A stretch of 6,906 nucleotides of DNA, from the NCBI GenBank assembly GCA_947175305.1, contig CAMWMO010000081.1, positions 1 through 6,906 of the forward strand, given 5' to 3'. The position numbers and the translations under genes were made by a program. The notes under the pieces are model-generated. The model had not been told where the DNA came from. It did no database searches and was given only the letters and a program-made list of their open reading frames with translations. The stretch is from an uncultured Lachnospiraceae bacterium (lineage in GTDB: Bacteria > Bacillota > Clostridia > Lachnospirales > Lachnospiraceae). Every line of letters starts with the position of its first letter. Positions within the stretch are counted from its first letter, which is position 1. Below, piece after piece: positions 6,801-6,906 of this stretch.

Positions 6801-6851
6801 GATGAGTTGAGTGACGGTTCTGACTCAACGGTAAAATAAAAGTGACCGGGT
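6801..6851 (+). repeat. 51-nt tandem repeat, copy 2
   Basis: Stem GTTGAGT/ACTCAAC, loop core CGGTT, 3' pairing strand GACCG. It ends CGGGT and is followed directly by GATGAG, the start of a third, truncated copy that runs into the terminator. Confidence 0.88.
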
Positions 6852-6860
6852 GATGAGTTT

Positions 6861-6888
6861 ATGGGAGAGTTTCTGCTCTCCCATTTTT
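6861..6888 (+). terminator. Rho-independent terminator after the repeat array
   Basis: A 9-bp perfect stem ATGGGAGAG (6861-6869) / CTCTCCCAT (6876-6884) with loop TTTCTG, followed by TTTT and CT. It is strong on the plus strand only: the minus-strand flank has no U run. No plus-strand protein gene lies upstream, so it must act on the repeat RNA. Its place between array and next start codon is where type III toxin-antitoxin loci carry the terminator that sets the antitoxin-to-toxin transcript ratio. Confidence 0.85.
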
Positions 6889-6901
6889 CTGGGGAGTGTC
6901 T

Positions 6902-6906
6902 ATGTA
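6902..6906 (+). CDS. Possible start of a plus-strand gene (candidate type III toxin), cut off by window edge
   Basis: ATG at 6902-6904 with GGGGAG (6891-6896) 5 nt upstream, directly after the terminator. Only the start codon and two bases are visible, so nothing can be said about the product from sequence. The identification as a CptN/ToxN-type endoribonuclease rests wholly on the tandem pseudoknot array and terminator in front of it. The spacing is slightly short but usable. Confidence 0.4.

Larger units (their letters stand above)
6750..6857 (+). ncRNA. Tandem pseudoknot RNA, candidate type III antitoxin (CptI/ToxI-like), about 2.1 repeats of 51 nt
   Basis: Two 51-nt direct repeats (6750-6800 and 6801-6851) and the first six bases (GATGAG) of a third. 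Each repeat has a 7-bp stem (6755-6761 with 6772-6778; 6806-6812 with 6823-6829) and a 10-nt loop GACNGTTCTG. A 14-15-nt A-rich strand (GTAAAATAAAAGT) follows, and a 3' element pairs back into the loop: 6764-6768 with 6793-6797, and 6815-6819 with 6844-6848. This is an H-type pseudoknot with a 2-nt loop 1, a 3-nt loop 2 and an A-rich loop 3. Three stem pairs and one pseudoknot pair differ between the copies, and all four stay paired. Type III antitoxin RNAs are known to be tandem pseudoknot repeats followed by a terminator and the endoribonuclease toxin gene. CptI arrays of Lachnospiraceae relatives have about two repeats of about 45 nt. The toxin is outside the window, so a tandem riboswitch remains possible. 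Confidence 0.62.

Noticed and set aside
6750..6851. Hammerhead ribozyme core suggested by GATGAG, a stem, then GGAC
   Set aside because: The CUGAUGA and GAAA core strands are not present: the strand after the stem reads AGTAAAAT.
6750..6851. CRISPR array
   Set aside because: There are only two directly abutting units without unique spacers, and the differences are compensatory stem changes.
6750..6857. A named riboswitch class (preQ1-I, guanidine-II/III, c-di-GMP, THF)
   Set aside because: The H-type shape with an A-rich strand recalls preQ1-I, but the conserved loop and tail bases I know for these classes are not there. An unknown class is still possible.

Overview
The window looks like chromosomal DNA of a Gram-positive anaerobe of the Clostridia, most likely Lachnospiraceae. 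This is inferred from strong AGGAGG-type ribosome binding sites, lipoprotein-anchored solute-binding proteins, acidic low-complexity lipoprotein linkers, moderate-GC genes separated by AT-rich gaps, and a CUT1-type sugar ABC transporter layout. No 16S or other marker gene is present.

All five visible genes lie on the minus strand and read from right to left. They are two small paralogous lipoproteins (5908-6564 and 5136-5756), then two large paralogous lipoproteins (2645-5083 and 240-2594), then the start of an ABC-transporter permease cut by the left edge (1-280). Each large protein joins an N-terminal Asp-box/beta-propeller-like region to a C-terminal family 1 extracellular solute-binding domain. 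The permease start lies inside the 3' end of the second binding-protein gene, with a strong ribosome binding site, so the two are probably translationally coupled.

Three of the four lipoprotein genes are preceded by one and the same promoter design: a perfect direct repeat TTAGAG-N5-TTAGAG (11-bp period) ending exactly 10 bp upstream of an extended -10 (TGN-TANNAT). This is the geometry of a class II activator site for an OmpR/PhoB-type response regulator. It suggests that the whole surface-protein/transporter cluster forms a single two-component regulon. The regulator itself is not in the window.

The right end (about 6660-6906) is transcribed the other way and holds a different system. A probable promoter is followed by two 51-nt tandem repeats plus the first bases of a third. 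Each full repeat can fold into a textbook H-type pseudoknot, and the differences between the two copies are largely compensatory, in three stem pairs and one pseudoknot pair. A strong rho-independent terminator follows, then a Shine-Dalgarno sequence and an ATG at 6902, where the window ends. Promoter, tandem pseudoknot repeats, terminator and downstream ORF is the layout of type III toxin-antitoxin loci (ToxIN/CptIN/TenpIN), and the repeat number and size resemble the CptIN family. The toxin gene would lie beyond the right edge. A tandem pseudoknot riboswitch or attenuator is the main alternative.
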